From assembly GCF_011745145.1 (NCBI RefSeq), contig NZ_CP050191.1:310001-374000 (forward strand): 64,000 nucleotides of DNA, written 5' to 3'. The position numbers and the translations under genes were made by a program. Below, piece after piece: positions 25,493 to 35,535 of this stretch (position 1 is its first letter; every line of letters starts with the position of its first letter). Under the pieces are notes generated by a model that saw only the letters and a program-made list of their open reading frames with translations, was not told the origin of the DNA and searched no databases. The DNA comes from Mycobacterium sp. DL440. GTDB taxonomy: Bacteria > Actinomycetota > Actinomycetes > Mycobacteriales > Mycobacteriaceae.

Positions 25493-27013
25493 CTACTTGA
25501 ACGTCGGGATGACGAACTCGGCGCCGTCCTTGATGCCAGAGGGCCACCGCTCGGTGACGGTCTTGACCTTGGTGTAGAACTGGATCGACGCCGTCCCATA
25601 CTGGTTCAGGTCGCCGAAGCCGGACCGCTTCCAGCCGCCGAAGCTGTGGTAGGACACCGGAACCGGGATCGGCACGTTGACGCCCACCATGCCGACCTGG
25701 ACCCGCGAGACGAAGTCACGCGCGGTGTCGCCGTCACGGGTGAACACCGCCACGCCGTTGCCGTACTCGTGTTCCGACGGCAGCCGGAGGGCCTCCTCGT
25801 AGTCATGCGCGCGCACGATGCACAGCACCGGGCCGAAGATCTCGTCGGTGTAGATCGACATGTCGGAGGTGACATGGTCGAACAGGGTGGGTCCGATGAA
25901 GTAGCCCTTGGAGAGGTCGGCGTCACCGAAGGTCAGATCGTTGGCGGCGCGTTCACGGCCGTCGACCACGAGTTCGGCACCAGACTCCACTCCCTGGGCG
26001 ATGTAGCTCTTGGCGCGTTCGAGGGCGGCGCCGGTGACCATCGGGCCGTAGTCGGCTTTGGGGTCCAGGCTATGCCCGACCCGCAGCTCGTTGATGCGCT
26101 CGACCAGCCTGTTGCGCAGTCGGTTCGCGGTTTCCTCGCCGACCGGGACCGCAACGCTGATCGCCATGCAGCGCTCGCCGGCGCTGCCGTAGCCGGCGCC
26201 GATGAGCGCGTCGACGGCCTGGTCCAGATCGGCGTCAGGCATCACGATCATGTGGTTCTTGGCGCCACCGAAGCACTGCGCCCGCTTGCCGTTGGCCGCC
26301 GCACCCGAATAGATGTACTGCGCGATGTCCGAGCTGCCGACGAAGCCAATGGCCTTGATGTCCGGATGCTCGATGATGGCGTCGACGGACTCCTTGTCGC
26401 CGTTGACCACCTGCAGCACGCCCGGGGGCAGTCCGGCCTCGATGAACAGCTCGGCCAGCCGCAGCGGAACCGAGGGATCCCGCTCGGAAGGCTTGAGGAT
26501 CAGTGCATTTCCACAAGCCAGCGCCGGGCCGGCCTTCCACAGCGGGATCATCGCCGGGAAGTTGAACGGGGTGATGCCGGCGACCACGCCCAGGGGCTGG
26601 CGGATCGAGTACACATCGATGCCGGTGCCTGCGCCCTCGGTGAACTCGCCCTTGAGCAGGTGGGGGACGCCGACCGCGAACTCGATGACCTCGATGCCGC
26701 GCTGGATGTCGCCGAGCGAGTCGGCGACGGTCTTGCCGTGTTCGATGGAGAGCAGCTCGGCCAGTTCATCGGCGTTCTGATTCACCAGTTCGATGAACTT
26801 CATCAGCACCCGGGCGCGACGCTGCGGGTTGTAGGCAGCCCATTCTTTCTGGGCCTCGACGGCGCCGGCGACGGCGGTGTCGACATCGGCGGCCGTGGCC
26901 AGGGCCACCTGCGCCTGCACCTCGCCGGTGCTGGGATTGAGCACATCGGCGGTACGGGTCGACCCGGCAGTGGTGCGCTGGCCGTTGATGAAGTGGGGAA
27001 TCTGTGTAGTCAT
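25493..27013 (-). CDS. mmsA: methylmalonate-semialdehyde dehydrogenase (acylating)
   Basis: 506 aa from ATG 27013 (MTTQIPHFINGQRT). An open frame continues 121 codons further upstream without aldehyde dehydrogenase similarity and is ignored. The NAD site and the active site are visible: SSDIAQYIYSGAAANGKRAQ, then the nucleophile Cys in GSAGERCMAISVA. The C-terminal PVPVSYHSFGGWKRSGFGD is diagnostic of the CoA-acylating family, which yields propionyl-CoA from methylmalonate semialdehyde. It is the first gene of the valine operon, with 155 bases up to the next gene, where its promoter should lie. Confidence 0.95.
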   Translation of the reverse strand: MTTQIPHFINGQRTTAGSTRTADVLNPSTGEVQAQVALATAADVDTAVAGAVEAQKEWAAYNPQRRARVLMKFIELVNQNADELAELLSIEHGKTVADSLGDIQRGIEVIEFAVGVPHLLKGEFTEGAGTGIDVYSIRQPLGVVAGITPFNFPAMIPLWKAGPALACGNALILKPSERDPSVPLRLAELFIEAGLPPGVLQVVNGDKESVDAIIEHPDIKAIGFVGSSDIAQYIYSGAAANGKRAQCFGGAKNHMIVMPDADLDQAVDALIGAGYGSAGERCMAISVAVPVGEETANRLRNRLVERINELRVGHSLDPKADYGPMVTGAALERAKSYIAQGVESGAELVVDGRERAANDLTFGDADLSKGYFIGPTLFDHVTSDMSIYTDEIFGPVLCIVRAHDYEEALRLPSEHEYGNGVAVFTRDGDTARDFVSRVQVGMVGVNVPIPVPVSYHSFGGWKRSGFGDLNQYGTASIQFYTKVKTVTERWPSGIKDGAEFVIPTFK

Positions 27014-27168
27014 GGCGTTCCGTCCAGGATTGTGCGCAGTAGTGGCAACTCGGGGCTTACCCGAGATACTTGCATATCCTAGTAATTGGCCGGAGCCTTT
27101 GGCAAGGGTTGTGCAACCGACCCGCCCGATACCGACGAGATGCGGCGATATCTTCGGGCCGTCTACCG

Positions 27169-27645
27169 TCAGGTCGGTTTGCTTCCCTGACTCTTCTGTT
27201 GCTGCCAGCGATCCAGCAGGGTGGGGATCTCGGCCATCAGAAACGCGTAGAAGTCGCGCATCTGAGTCAGTCGGTGGTGAGCCGGGCCGTTGTCGTCGGT
27301 GGCGGTGATCCCGGCGTCGGCGGCCGCTTGCATGGCCGCGATCGTCTCGTTCTGGCTGGTGAACAGAACCGCCCACGCGTCGTCACGTAACCGGAAGTGA
27401 TCGCGCCGGCTTGTTGGGGCGGGCACCCGCTCGGCCAGGCCGACAGACGTCAGCATCTTCAGCGAACCCGAGATCGACCCGGCGCTGGCGTGCAGGGTGT
27501 CGGCCAACTCGGCCATCGTGACGCTGGGTTGTTCGGAGAACAGCAGGGTGGCGAGCACGCGTGCGGGCATCCGCTGCATGCCGTGACTGCTGAGTACCAA
27601 GGCCAACTGCTCGGCTCCATGCTGCAGATCTGTGGACTTCGGCAC
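27169..27645 (-). CDS. MarR/GbsR-like winged-helix regulator
   Basis: 158 aa. The winged helix is in the first 90 residues: GMQRMPARVLATLLFSEQPSVTMAELADTLHASAGSISGSLKMLTSVGLAERVPAPTSRRDHFRL. The layout and the AHHRLTQMRDFYAFLMAEIPTLLDRW helix are typical of GbsR-like repressors next to ABC exporters. GTG 27645 has a GGGGGA ribosome site; the long frame to 28050 is a shadow over the ABC gene. It is divergent from the exporter operon, which is its probable target. Confidence 0.86.
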   Translation of the reverse strand: MPKSTDLQHGAEQLALVLSSHGMQRMPARVLATLLFSEQPSVTMAELADTLHASAGSISGSLKMLTSVGLAERVPAPTSRRDHFRLRDDAWAVLFTSQNETIAAMQAAADAGITATDDNGPAHHRLTQMRDFYAFLMAEIPTLLDRWQQQKSQGSKPT

Positions 27646-27672
27646 CGTGAATCCCCCTTGCCAAGAATGATC

Positions 27673-27688
27673 TTCAATTATTTCTGAA
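27673..27688. promoter_or_regulatory. AT-rich imperfect palindrome, candidate operator
   Basis: TTCA-ATTATTTC-TGAA lies in the 120-base divergent gap between the MarR/GbsR gene and the ABC exporter, in an AT-rich patch unusual for this genome. TAGTAC just downstream could be the exporter -10. Binding by the adjacent regulator is inferred from position only. Confidence 0.35.
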
Positions 27689-27765
27689 AGTTTAGTACAG
27701 TCGTGGCTGGTGTTCCGGGAAGTCTGGTCGGAGATGTGGTTTTCGTCTGCACGGAAAGGGCACTG

Positions 27766-28638
27766 ATGCGTACTACGACCGAAGTCATCGACGTTCGGGG
27801 GTTGACCTTCACCTATCCCAAGGCTGCCGAACCGGCCGTGCGTGGCATGGACTTCAGCGTCGCGCAGGGGGAGATTTTCGGGTTCCTCGGGCCCAGTGGT
27901 GCCGGGAAATCCACCACGCAGAAGCTGCTCATCGGGCTGCTTCGCGGGCATGGTGGCCAGGCCACGGTGTGGGGCCGCGACCCGGTGGACTGGGGGCCGG
28001 ACTACTACCAGCGCGTCGGTGTGTCCTTCGAGCTGCCCAACCACTATCACAAGCTCACCGGCCTGGAGAACCTCCGGTTTTTCGGTTCCCTGTACGACGG
28101 CCCGACAGCCGACCCGATGGAGCTACTCGAAGCCGTCGGTCTGGGCGATGCCGCCAACGCCCGAGTTTCCAAGTACTCCAAGGGAATGCAGATGCGGTTG
28201 ACGTTCGCGCGGTCGCTGATCAACAACCCAGAGGTGCTGTTCCTCGATGAGCCCACCTCGGGGCTCGACCCCGTCACCGCCCGCAAGGTCAAGGACATCA
28301 TCCTGGACCTGAAGGCGCGTGGCCGCACGATCTTCCTGACCACCCATGACATGTCCACCGCTGACGAACTGTGCGACCGGGTGGCCTTCGTCGTCGACGG
28401 CGCGATCGTCGCGCTCGACACCCCGGCCGAACTCAAAATCGCCCGCAGCCAACGCCGAGTTCGGTTGCAGTACCGCACCCCCGGCGGGCTCGCCACTTCC
28501 GAGTACGGGATGGACGGTTTGGCCGACGATCCGGGATTCCATGCGATTCTGCGCGATCACCACGTCGAGACGATCCACAGTCGCGAAGCCAGCCTCAACG
28601 ACGTCTTCGTCGAGGTCACCGGGCGGCGGTTGTCATGA
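27766..28638 (+). CDS. ABC transporter ATP-binding protein (ABC-2 exporter)
   Basis: 290 aa. Walker A is GPSGAGKST, the Q-loop is near VSFELPN, the signature is YSKGMQMRL (a degenerate LSGGQ seen in ABC-2 ATPases), Walker B is VLFLDEPTSGLDP and the switch histidine is TTHD. A C-terminal ~60 residues after the core is typical of drug or antibiotic exporters. ATG 27766 has a GGAAAGGG site. The stop overlaps the first permease gene. The exported compound is unknown; regulation is likely by the divergent MarR/GbsR protein. Confidence 0.92.
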   Translation: MRTTTEVIDVRGLTFTYPKAAEPAVRGMDFSVAQGEIFGFLGPSGAGKSTTQKLLIGLLRGHGGQATVWGRDPVDWGPDYYQRVGVSFELPNHYHKLTGLENLRFFGSLYDGPTADPMELLEAVGLGDAANARVSKYSKGMQMRLTFARSLINNPEVLFLDEPTSGLDPVTARKVKDIILDLKARGRTIFLTTHDMSTADELCDRVAFVVDGAIVALDTPAELKIARSQRRVRLQYRTPGGLATSEYGMDGLADDPGFHAILRDHHVETIHSREASLNDVFVEVTGRRLS

Positions 28639-29348
28639 CCCGGCTGATCACCGCGATCCGGCTGGAACTGACCGTCGCGGCCCGGCAGAAGTTCCTGCAC
28701 GCGGGTGTGTTCTCCGGTCTCGTCTGGTTGGCGGTGCTGCTGCCGATGCCCCGCGACCTGCGCCCGGTCATGGAACCCTATGTGCTCGCCGGTGACATCG
28801 CGATCATCGGGTTCTTCTTCATCGGCGGCTCGGTGTTCTTCGAGAAGCAGGAACGGACACTCGGCGCCATCATCTCCACCCCGCTGCGGTTCTGGGAATA
28901 TTTGACAGCCAAACTCTGTGTGCTGTTGGCCATCTCGTTGTTCGTGGCGATCGTGGTGTCAACCATCGCCGACGGCTTCACCTACCATCCGGTGCCGCTG
29001 GTTCTCGGAGTTCTACTCGGCACGCTGCTGATGCTGCTGGTCGGGTTCATCACGTCGCTACCGTTCGCCTCCGTCACCGACTGGTTTCTCGCCGCCACCA
29101 TCCCGCTGGCGATCATGCTGGTGCCGCCGCTGATCTACTACTCGGGGCTGTGGCCCAACCCGGCGATGTACCTCGTGCCGACCCAGGGGCCGCTGCTGCT
29201 CTTGGGTGTGGCGTTCGACCAGGTGGCATTGACGAACTGGCTGCTGCTCTATTCGGTGCTGTATCCCGTTCTGTCGCTGATCGTTCTGTGGTGGGCCGCC
29301 CACGTGCTGTTCGGCCGCTACGTCGTCGAAAGGTCGGGTGTGCTGTGA
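28635..29348 (+). CDS. ABC-2 type permease (subunit 1)
   Basis: 237 aa with six predicted membrane segments (for example VFSGLVWLAVLLPM, IAIIGFFFIGGSVFF, LCVLLAISLFVAIVV, LVLGVLLGTLLMLLVGF, LAIMLVPPLIYYSGL, LIVLWWAAHVLF). FEKQERTLGAIISTPL is the cytosolic coupling segment that contacts the ATPase. Starts and stops overlap the adjacent genes by four bases on both sides, so this is a three-gene exporter operon with a heterodimeric permease. Confidence 0.88.
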   Translation: MTRLITAIRLELTVAARQKFLHAGVFSGLVWLAVLLPMPRDLRPVMEPYVLAGDIAIIGFFFIGGSVFFEKQERTLGAIISTPLRFWEYLTAKLCVLLAISLFVAIVVSTIADGFTYHPVPLVLGVLLGTLLMLLVGFITSLPFASVTDWFLAATIPLAIMLVPPLIYYSGLWPNPAMYLVPTQGPLLLLGVAFDQVALTNWLLLYSVLYPVLSLIVLWWAAHVLFGRYVVERSGVL

Positions 29349-30103
29349 CTGCAATACTGGGTTCCGGCACGGGCAGGGCTCTGGCTGCATTCGGCCGCAA
29401 CGATATTCGTGGCACCTACCGTGATCCGCTGCTGGTGATGGTCGTGCTCGCACCTGTGATCTGGACCGGCGGCGTGGCTCTCCTGACGCCCAAGGTCACC
29501 GAGATGCTCGCGCAGCGTTACGACTTCGACCTCGTGCCGTATTACCCGCTGGTGCTCACCGCGTTTCTCCTGTTGACCAGCATCATCATCGCCGGGGGAC
29601 TGGGCGCGTTCCTGATACTCGACGAGGTCGACGCCGGCACCATGGCCGCACTGCGCGTGACGCCGGTCCCGATGTCGACGTTCTTCGGGTATCGCGCGGG
29701 CACGGTCATGGTGGTCACCACGGTCTATGTGATCGCGACACTGTCATTCAGCGGGATTCTGGAACCGGGGCTGGCCGGGGCCCTGATCCCGATCGGGTTG
29801 GTCGCCGGATTGTCGGCTGTGGTGACGCTGCTGCTCATTGTCACCTTGGCGGGCAACAAGATTCAGGGCATTGCGATGCTGCGCGCGCTGGGCATGCTGA
29901 TAGCGGGGCTGCCGTGCCTGCCCTGGTTCATCGACTCGCCATGGAACCTGGCCTTCGGTGTGCTGCCGCCGTATTGGGCGGCCAAGGCGTTCTGGGTCGC
30001 CAGCACGCATGGGACCTGGTGGCCATATCTGGTGGGCGGTGTATTCTACAACCTCGCGATCGCCTGGCCGTTGTTCCGTCGCTTCCTCACCAAAAGCAGC
30101 TGA
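29345..30103 (+). CDS. ABC-2 type permease (subunit 2)
   Basis: 252 aa with six predicted membrane segments. The coupling segment LILDEVDAGTMAALRVTPVPM matches the equivalent element in subunit 1, supporting a paired permease. GTG 29345 overlaps the subunit 1 stop. It is the last gene of the exporter operon; no hairpin terminator was recognised in the ~250 bases that follow. Confidence 0.87.
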   Translation: MTAILGSGTGRALAAFGRNDIRGTYRDPLLVMVVLAPVIWTGGVALLTPKVTEMLAQRYDFDLVPYYPLVLTAFLLLTSIIIAGGLGAFLILDEVDAGTMAALRVTPVPMSTFFGYRAGTVMVVTTVYVIATLSFSGILEPGLAGALIPIGLVAGLSAVVTLLLIVTLAGNKIQGIAMLRALGMLIAGLPCLPWFIDSPWNLAFGVLPPYWAAKAFWVASTHGTWWPYLVGGVFYNLAIAWPLFRRFLTKSS

Positions 30104-30255
30104 CGGTGGAGTTCGCTGGTACCGGGTCGCCGTCTCGCCCCGGGCGTACCGCGATAACCGCTGATCGAACACGGGTTTCTCGCCGTAGGCAGTCGTTGTG
30201 GAAGGTACTTCCTCACCCGCGATCCGCATGTCAAGAGTTTGCCGCGACAATAATT

Positions 30256-30284
30256 GGAACGTGTTGCAGAATGTGAATGCGTCT
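30256..30284 (+). promoter_or_regulatory. weak ECF-like promoter candidate upstream of the exported protein gene
   Basis: GGAAC (30256-30260) and CGTCT (30280-30284) resemble the elements of several mycobacterial ECF promoters, but the 19-base spacer is longer than the usual 16-18. It lies about 70 bases upstream of the TTG start at 30357. Chance occurrence cannot be excluded. Confidence 0.25.
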
Positions 30285-30356
30285 CAGCGTTCTCTCAGAT
30301 ATGTTCACGCGGCCAGCGACAGCGGGCATTCCTCGGATGAACAGAAGGAGACCGAG

Positions 30357-31550
30357 TTGAGACTCGCTCTGCGGCCGTACGCAACGGCCGGCATCGCCTT
30401 GGTCGGCGCCGGCGTTATCGCGGTGGCGCCGGTGACGGCCCCGCCACCTGAAATGCAAACGCACGCGGTGCAACTCAGCGCCACCGCCGTCGACGATCCC
30501 ATCGCGGTATTCACCCCCGTCTTCGACAAGGCGGCCACCTACCTTCAGCAGGCCATTCAGGCGGAGTTCGACGACCCATTCCCGATCGTCGACGGGTTGA
30601 TCGGGAAGGCGTCGGCCGATGCTCAAACCCTGAGCGCGATCGCAGCCGTGTTCGGCGAGGCGATCGTCAGCATTGCGACCAATTATCCGGCCGCCTTGGG
30701 CAGAGCGGTCCCGAAGGTCGCCGCGGGTGACTTCACCGGCGCGGTCGCCGAGTTCACCCCCATCTTCACCGGGCCGGTCTTCCAGGTGCTCGGGGTGTGG
30801 CCGCGTATCCCGGCTTATGTGCAAGACCAGTTCGAAGTCGCGGGGCTGGTCACGAGCTATGTCATGGGTACAGCTTGGTCGGCCACCATGGGGCAGGCAT
30901 TGCGAGTGTTCACCCTGGTGAATGCCGTAACGGGCGTCCTCGATGAGCTCGCAATCGCGATTCCGGCAGGTGATCCCGGTCGGGCGGTCAACGCTGTCCA
31001 GCACGGCGTCGCCAATGTCGCCGACGCAGCGCTCAGCATTGCCAACGGGATCAGGGTGCACATCGACCGCGGCCGTATCAAGGTCCGTGACGCCCTCAAC
31101 CCGCCCCCGCCTCCGTCCGCGACTGCAGAGCAGTCCAGCACACCGGCCCGTACGGATCTTGTGACGCTGTCGCTGCCGGCGGCGGCACCTGCCACGGAAT
31201 CGCCGGTGGTTTCGGGCGCCGACGCAACCCCGCCATCGTCGCCTGCCGCCGTTGATACGCCCGAATCCGCGGCGTCGACGACGGAACCGGTAGCCGAAAA
31301 GGTCAAGGAAACAGTGAAACCCCTTGTCCGGCATAGTCGCATCGCGGTTCCCGGTAAGGGCGGGATCGACCGGGCCGGGTCCGATCGCTCCACCAAGCTG
31401 GCTTCCGATGTCAGCGACAAGATCTCATCGACCGTCAAGAAGGTCGATGAGGGGATCAAGAAGGCATTCGCCAAGCCTAAGAAGAAGGCCGCGTCCGGAT
31501 CCCACGGCAGCGGGACCGGTTCAACCGGCGCGTCGGGGGACTCCAACTAG
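30357..31550 (+). CDS. exported mycobacterial protein with lysine-rich C-terminal tail
   Basis: 397 aa. The best start is TTG 30357, six bases after AGAAGGAG. It yields a signal-like N-terminus (LRLALRPYATAGIALVGAGVIAVAP); the longer frame from 30198 puts 53 polar residues ahead of it. The body (~30-240) is alanine-rich and helical. It is followed by a Pro/Ser/Thr-rich linker (~245-320) and a basic coiled tail with KKVDEGIKKAFAKPKKK. Such proteins (RPYxTAGxALVGAGVIAVxP start) are common in mycobacteria but have no assigned function. A cell-envelope location is inferred. An inverted repeat follows the stop. Confidence 0.72.
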   Translation: MRLALRPYATAGIALVGAGVIAVAPVTAPPPEMQTHAVQLSATAVDDPIAVFTPVFDKAATYLQQAIQAEFDDPFPIVDGLIGKASADAQTLSAIAAVFGEAIVSIATNYPAALGRAVPKVAAGDFTGAVAEFTPIFTGPVFQVLGVWPRIPAYVQDQFEVAGLVTSYVMGTAWSATMGQALRVFTLVNAVTGVLDELAIAIPAGDPGRAVNAVQHGVANVADAALSIANGIRVHIDRGRIKVRDALNPPPPPSATAEQSSTPARTDLVTLSLPAAAPATESPVVSGADATPPSSPAAVDTPESAASTTEPVAEKVKETVKPLVRHSRIAVPGKGGIDRAGSDRSTKLASDVSDKISSTVKKVDEGIKKAFAKPKKKAASGSHGSGTGSTGASGDSN

Positions 31551-31556
31551 TTCGGT

Positions 31557-31612
31557 GAGCAGACGCGCAGGTACCCCAGATTTGCGGTGTGAGGGTACCT
31601 GCGCGTCTGCTC
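31557..31612. repeat. perfect 20-bp inverted repeat, likely bidirectional terminator
   Basis: Arms 31557-31576 and 31593-31612 are perfect complements (GAGCAGACGCGCAGGTACCC) with a 16-base loop. It starts six bases after the exported protein stop and precedes the converging TetR gene. The sequence is unrelated to the other long palindromes in the window. Confidence 0.85.
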
Positions 31613-31648
31613 GCGCGGGAAAGGGCGACGGCGCGCGGTCACACCTGG

Positions 31649-32260
31649 TTACACCCTCACCGGAAGCTGAGCTCCCGTCGCCAGTTCTGCATAGCCGCGC
31701 ATCAGCCGCACAGCGGTGGCGCGGTCGAGGTCCGGATCTCGTGCGACGATGCGGTACCCGAGGTAGTCCTCCATCGCCATGAGCGTCATGGCGATATCGC
31801 GGGCGGGGGACGTGAGTGTGAAAGCGCCGCCAGCGCAACCGGATTCGAGTACTTGCACGTAGAGATCCACCTGCCGGTGGTAGATGTGCTGGATGTCGCG
31901 GCGCTGGTAAAGCACGAATCCGGCGGCCAGTACAGCCCGCCAGATCGCCCGCCACTCGGCGTCTTCCGGTCCGGACGGCAGGCCGGCGGCGATCATGAAC
32001 GCGATCTGATCGCGGGCATCCGCGGTGCGCTCCACCACGGCGAGCCGGTCGTCGTAGAACTTGCGGTCGGAGCGTTGCGCGAGCGCCGACAGCAGCTGGT
32101 CCATCTCCCGGAAGTAGTACCGCACGGCATTGGGGGTCAGGCCGAGCTCAGCTGCCACGTCGGCGATCCGCACTTTGGTCAGATCACCACGCTCGATCAA
32201 CGTGATCGCGGCGTCGAGGATCTCCTCGCGTCGTTGAGCTTGTCGATTCGGCCGTCCCAC
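31649..32260 (-). CDS. TetR-family transcriptional regulator
   Basis: 203 aa from GTG 32260. The DNA-binding domain is RREEILDAAITLIERGDLTKVRIADVAAELGLTPNAVRYYFREMDQLLSAL. The remaining ~140 residues form a helical ligand domain with YLGYRIVARDP near the end. It is divergent from the P1-family peptidase gene, which suggests control of that gene. Confidence 0.9.
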   Translation of the reverse strand: MGRPNRQAQRREEILDAAITLIERGDLTKVRIADVAAELGLTPNAVRYYFREMDQLLSALAQRSDRKFYDDRLAVVERTADARDQIAFMIAAGLPSGPEDAEWRAIWRAVLAAGFVLYQRRDIQHIYHRQVDLYVQVLESGCAGGAFTLTSPARDIAMTLMAMEDYLGYRIVARDPDLDRATAVRLMRGYAELATGAQLPVRV

Positions 32261-32320
32261 GGGTCACATCCTTACCGGTTTTCGCCGATTAGTTGCGTCG
32301 AGCGGCATCCGCGACCATTA

Positions 32321-32337
32321 TTTTCCAATCTTGAAAA
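32321..32337. promoter_or_regulatory. candidate TetR operator
   Basis: TTTTC-CAATCTT-GAAAA is an inverted repeat in the 106-base divergent gap between the TetR gene and the peptidase gene, within an AT-rich patch. Its position and symmetry fit a TetR-type site; binding is inferred. Confidence 0.35.
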
Positions 32338-32366
32338 CAATTTCGCCACTACCTTCCGGGGGATGC

Positions 32367-33425
32367 ATGCCTGACTGCTCCTCACGTCCACGCGCCCGCG
32401 ACATCGGCGTCGTCATCGGTGAACACCCGACCGGTCCGAACAACGCCATCACCGACGTGGCCGGAGTGTCCGTCGGACACCACACGGTCCAGCGGTCCGG
32501 ACCCAACCCGGTGAACACCGGTGTCACCGTCGTGGTCCCGCACCCCGGGATCTTCACCGAGCCGGTATTCGCCGGCGCACACCGGCTCAACGGCAGCGGC
32601 GAGCTCACCGGACTGGAATGGATCCGCGAATCCGGCGAGCTCACCACGCCCATCGGGCTGACCAACACCCACAGTGTCGGCGTCGTCCGCGACGCACTGG
32701 TCAAAGCACAGGTGCAGGCCCGCGGCGATGGGTTGTACTGGTCCCTGCCGGTGGTCGGGGAGACCTACGACGGGCTGCTCAACGACAGCAACGGCCACCA
32801 CGTCCAGGCCGAGCACGTGTTCGCCGCACTCGCCGATGCCACGGCCGGGCCGGTCGGCGAAGGCAATGTCGGTGGCGGGACCGGAATGATCTGCCACGGC
32901 TTCAAGGGCGGCATCGGGACGGCTTCGCGGGTCACCGACACCGTGGCCGGCCCGTACACCGTCGGCGTGCTGGTGCAGGCGAATCACGGTCGGAGGGAAC
33001 GTCTTCGGGTCAACGGTGTGCCGGTCGGGGAGATGCTGGGCCCCGAGCTCGTGCCCACCCCTGATCTGCCGATGCCCTACCCGGCCGGATCGGGCTCGAT
33101 CATCGTCGTCGTCGCCACCGATGCGCCGCTGCTGCCGCATCAATGCACCCGGCTCGCGCAACGCTCCGCGCTGGCCGTCGGCCGGGTGGGCGGAACCGGT
33201 GAGCAGTACAGCGGCGACATGATGCTGGCCTTCTCCACCGGGAACCGCGGAATTCCGCCGTACGGGTGGGACGAGAACCCCGACGCCAACCGGCCCGAGA
33301 TCGCAGTGCGCATGGTGGCGCCACAGCTGATGACCCGACTGTTCGACCTGGCGATCGAAGCCACCGAGGAGGCCATCGTCAACGCGTTGGTGGCCGCCGA
33401 GACCATGACGGCCGGGGCGGATTGA
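32367..33425 (+). CDS. P1-family (DmpA/BapA-like) N-terminal nucleophile aminopeptidase
   Basis: 352 aa. The family's self-cleavage site is evident: GSGSIIVVVATDAPLLPHQ, where cleavage between Gly243 and Ser244 would free Ser244 as N-terminal nucleophile and create alpha and beta subunits. NNAITDVAGVSVGHHTV at the start and GLTNTHSVGVVRDAL, YDGLLND and GNVGGGTGM are further conserved segments. Known relatives release D- or beta-amino acids or cleave amides from peptides. ATG 32367 has a GGGGG purine run; TTG 32331 is an alternative. No signal peptide. Probably regulated by the divergent TetR protein. Confidence 0.9.
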   Translation: MPDCSSRPRARDIGVVIGEHPTGPNNAITDVAGVSVGHHTVQRSGPNPVNTGVTVVVPHPGIFTEPVFAGAHRLNGSGELTGLEWIRESGELTTPIGLTNTHSVGVVRDALVKAQVQARGDGLYWSLPVVGETYDGLLNDSNGHHVQAEHVFAALADATAGPVGEGNVGGGTGMICHGFKGGIGTASRVTDTVAGPYTVGVLVQANHGRRERLRVNGVPVGEMLGPELVPTPDLPMPYPAGSGSIIVVVATDAPLLPHQCTRLAQRSALAVGRVGGTGEQYSGDMMLAFSTGNRGIPPYGWDENPDANRPEIAVRMVAPQLMTRLFDLAIEATEEAIVNALVAAETMTAGAD

Positions 33426-33477
33426 CCGCCCATGCCCTCGACCACAACCTGTTGCACTCGGCGCTGGTACTGGAAGG

Positions 33478-33825
33478 TCACTGACCCAGATCGGCGGGTC
33501 CACACGGCCGGGGCAGGAACAGAGACCAGCACATGTTCGGCGGCTGCCAGGGATAGGGCGGGGGCGGGTTGTCGCCCTCCCACACGGTGGACGACACGTT
33601 GCCCTGTCCGCGGTTGACGTAGTGGTAGCTGTGGCAGACATTCCAGTCCCAACTCGGCCGGGCGTCCACCGGTGAGTTGAACCCGCCGCCGTAGCCGCCG
33701 AGTTCATCGCCGGGACACCACTGGTACGGGCCGGCGGCGTGGGCGGCACCCGCGCCCACCAGGCCGGTAAGGGCCAGGCCGCCGGATACGAGCGTCGTTG
33801 TCGCCAATCGCGAAGCTCGGTTCAT
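33478..33825 (-). CDS. small secreted mycobacterial protein
   Basis: 115 aa. A Sec signal peptide (MNRASRLATTTLVSGGLALTGLVGAGAAHA) with an AHA|A cleavage site leaves a mature protein of about 85 residues. This starts GPYQWCPGDELGG and has four cysteines (two in the QWCPG and WNVCHSYHYV region, two near the C-terminus in NMCWSLFLPRPCG), suggesting two disulfides. The QWCPG motif recurs in several small exported mycobacterial proteins of unknown function. ATG 33825 is preferred to 33867. The gene converges on the peptidase gene. Confidence 0.8.
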   Translation of the reverse strand: MNRASRLATTTLVSGGLALTGLVGAGAAHAAGPYQWCPGDELGGYGGGFNSPVDARPSWDWNVCHSYHYVNRGQGNVSSTVWEGDNPPPPYPWQPPNMCWSLFLPRPCGPADLGQ

Positions 33826-33915
33826 GGTGGTCTCGTTTCGTCGGGCGCGGGTCGCTGATGCGCCCATCGTCGCCCCACCCAGGCGGCCCCGTATGGAGTA
33901 GCGGACTACCTCACT

Positions 33916-35519
<1,604 letters not shown>

Positions 35520-35535
35520 CTAACCGGCCGCAGCG

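Noticed and set aside
27014..27376. 121-codon upstream extension of mmsA
   Set aside because: No aldehyde dehydrogenase similarity, and it overlaps the MarR/GbsR gene; ATG 27013 begins the conserved protein.
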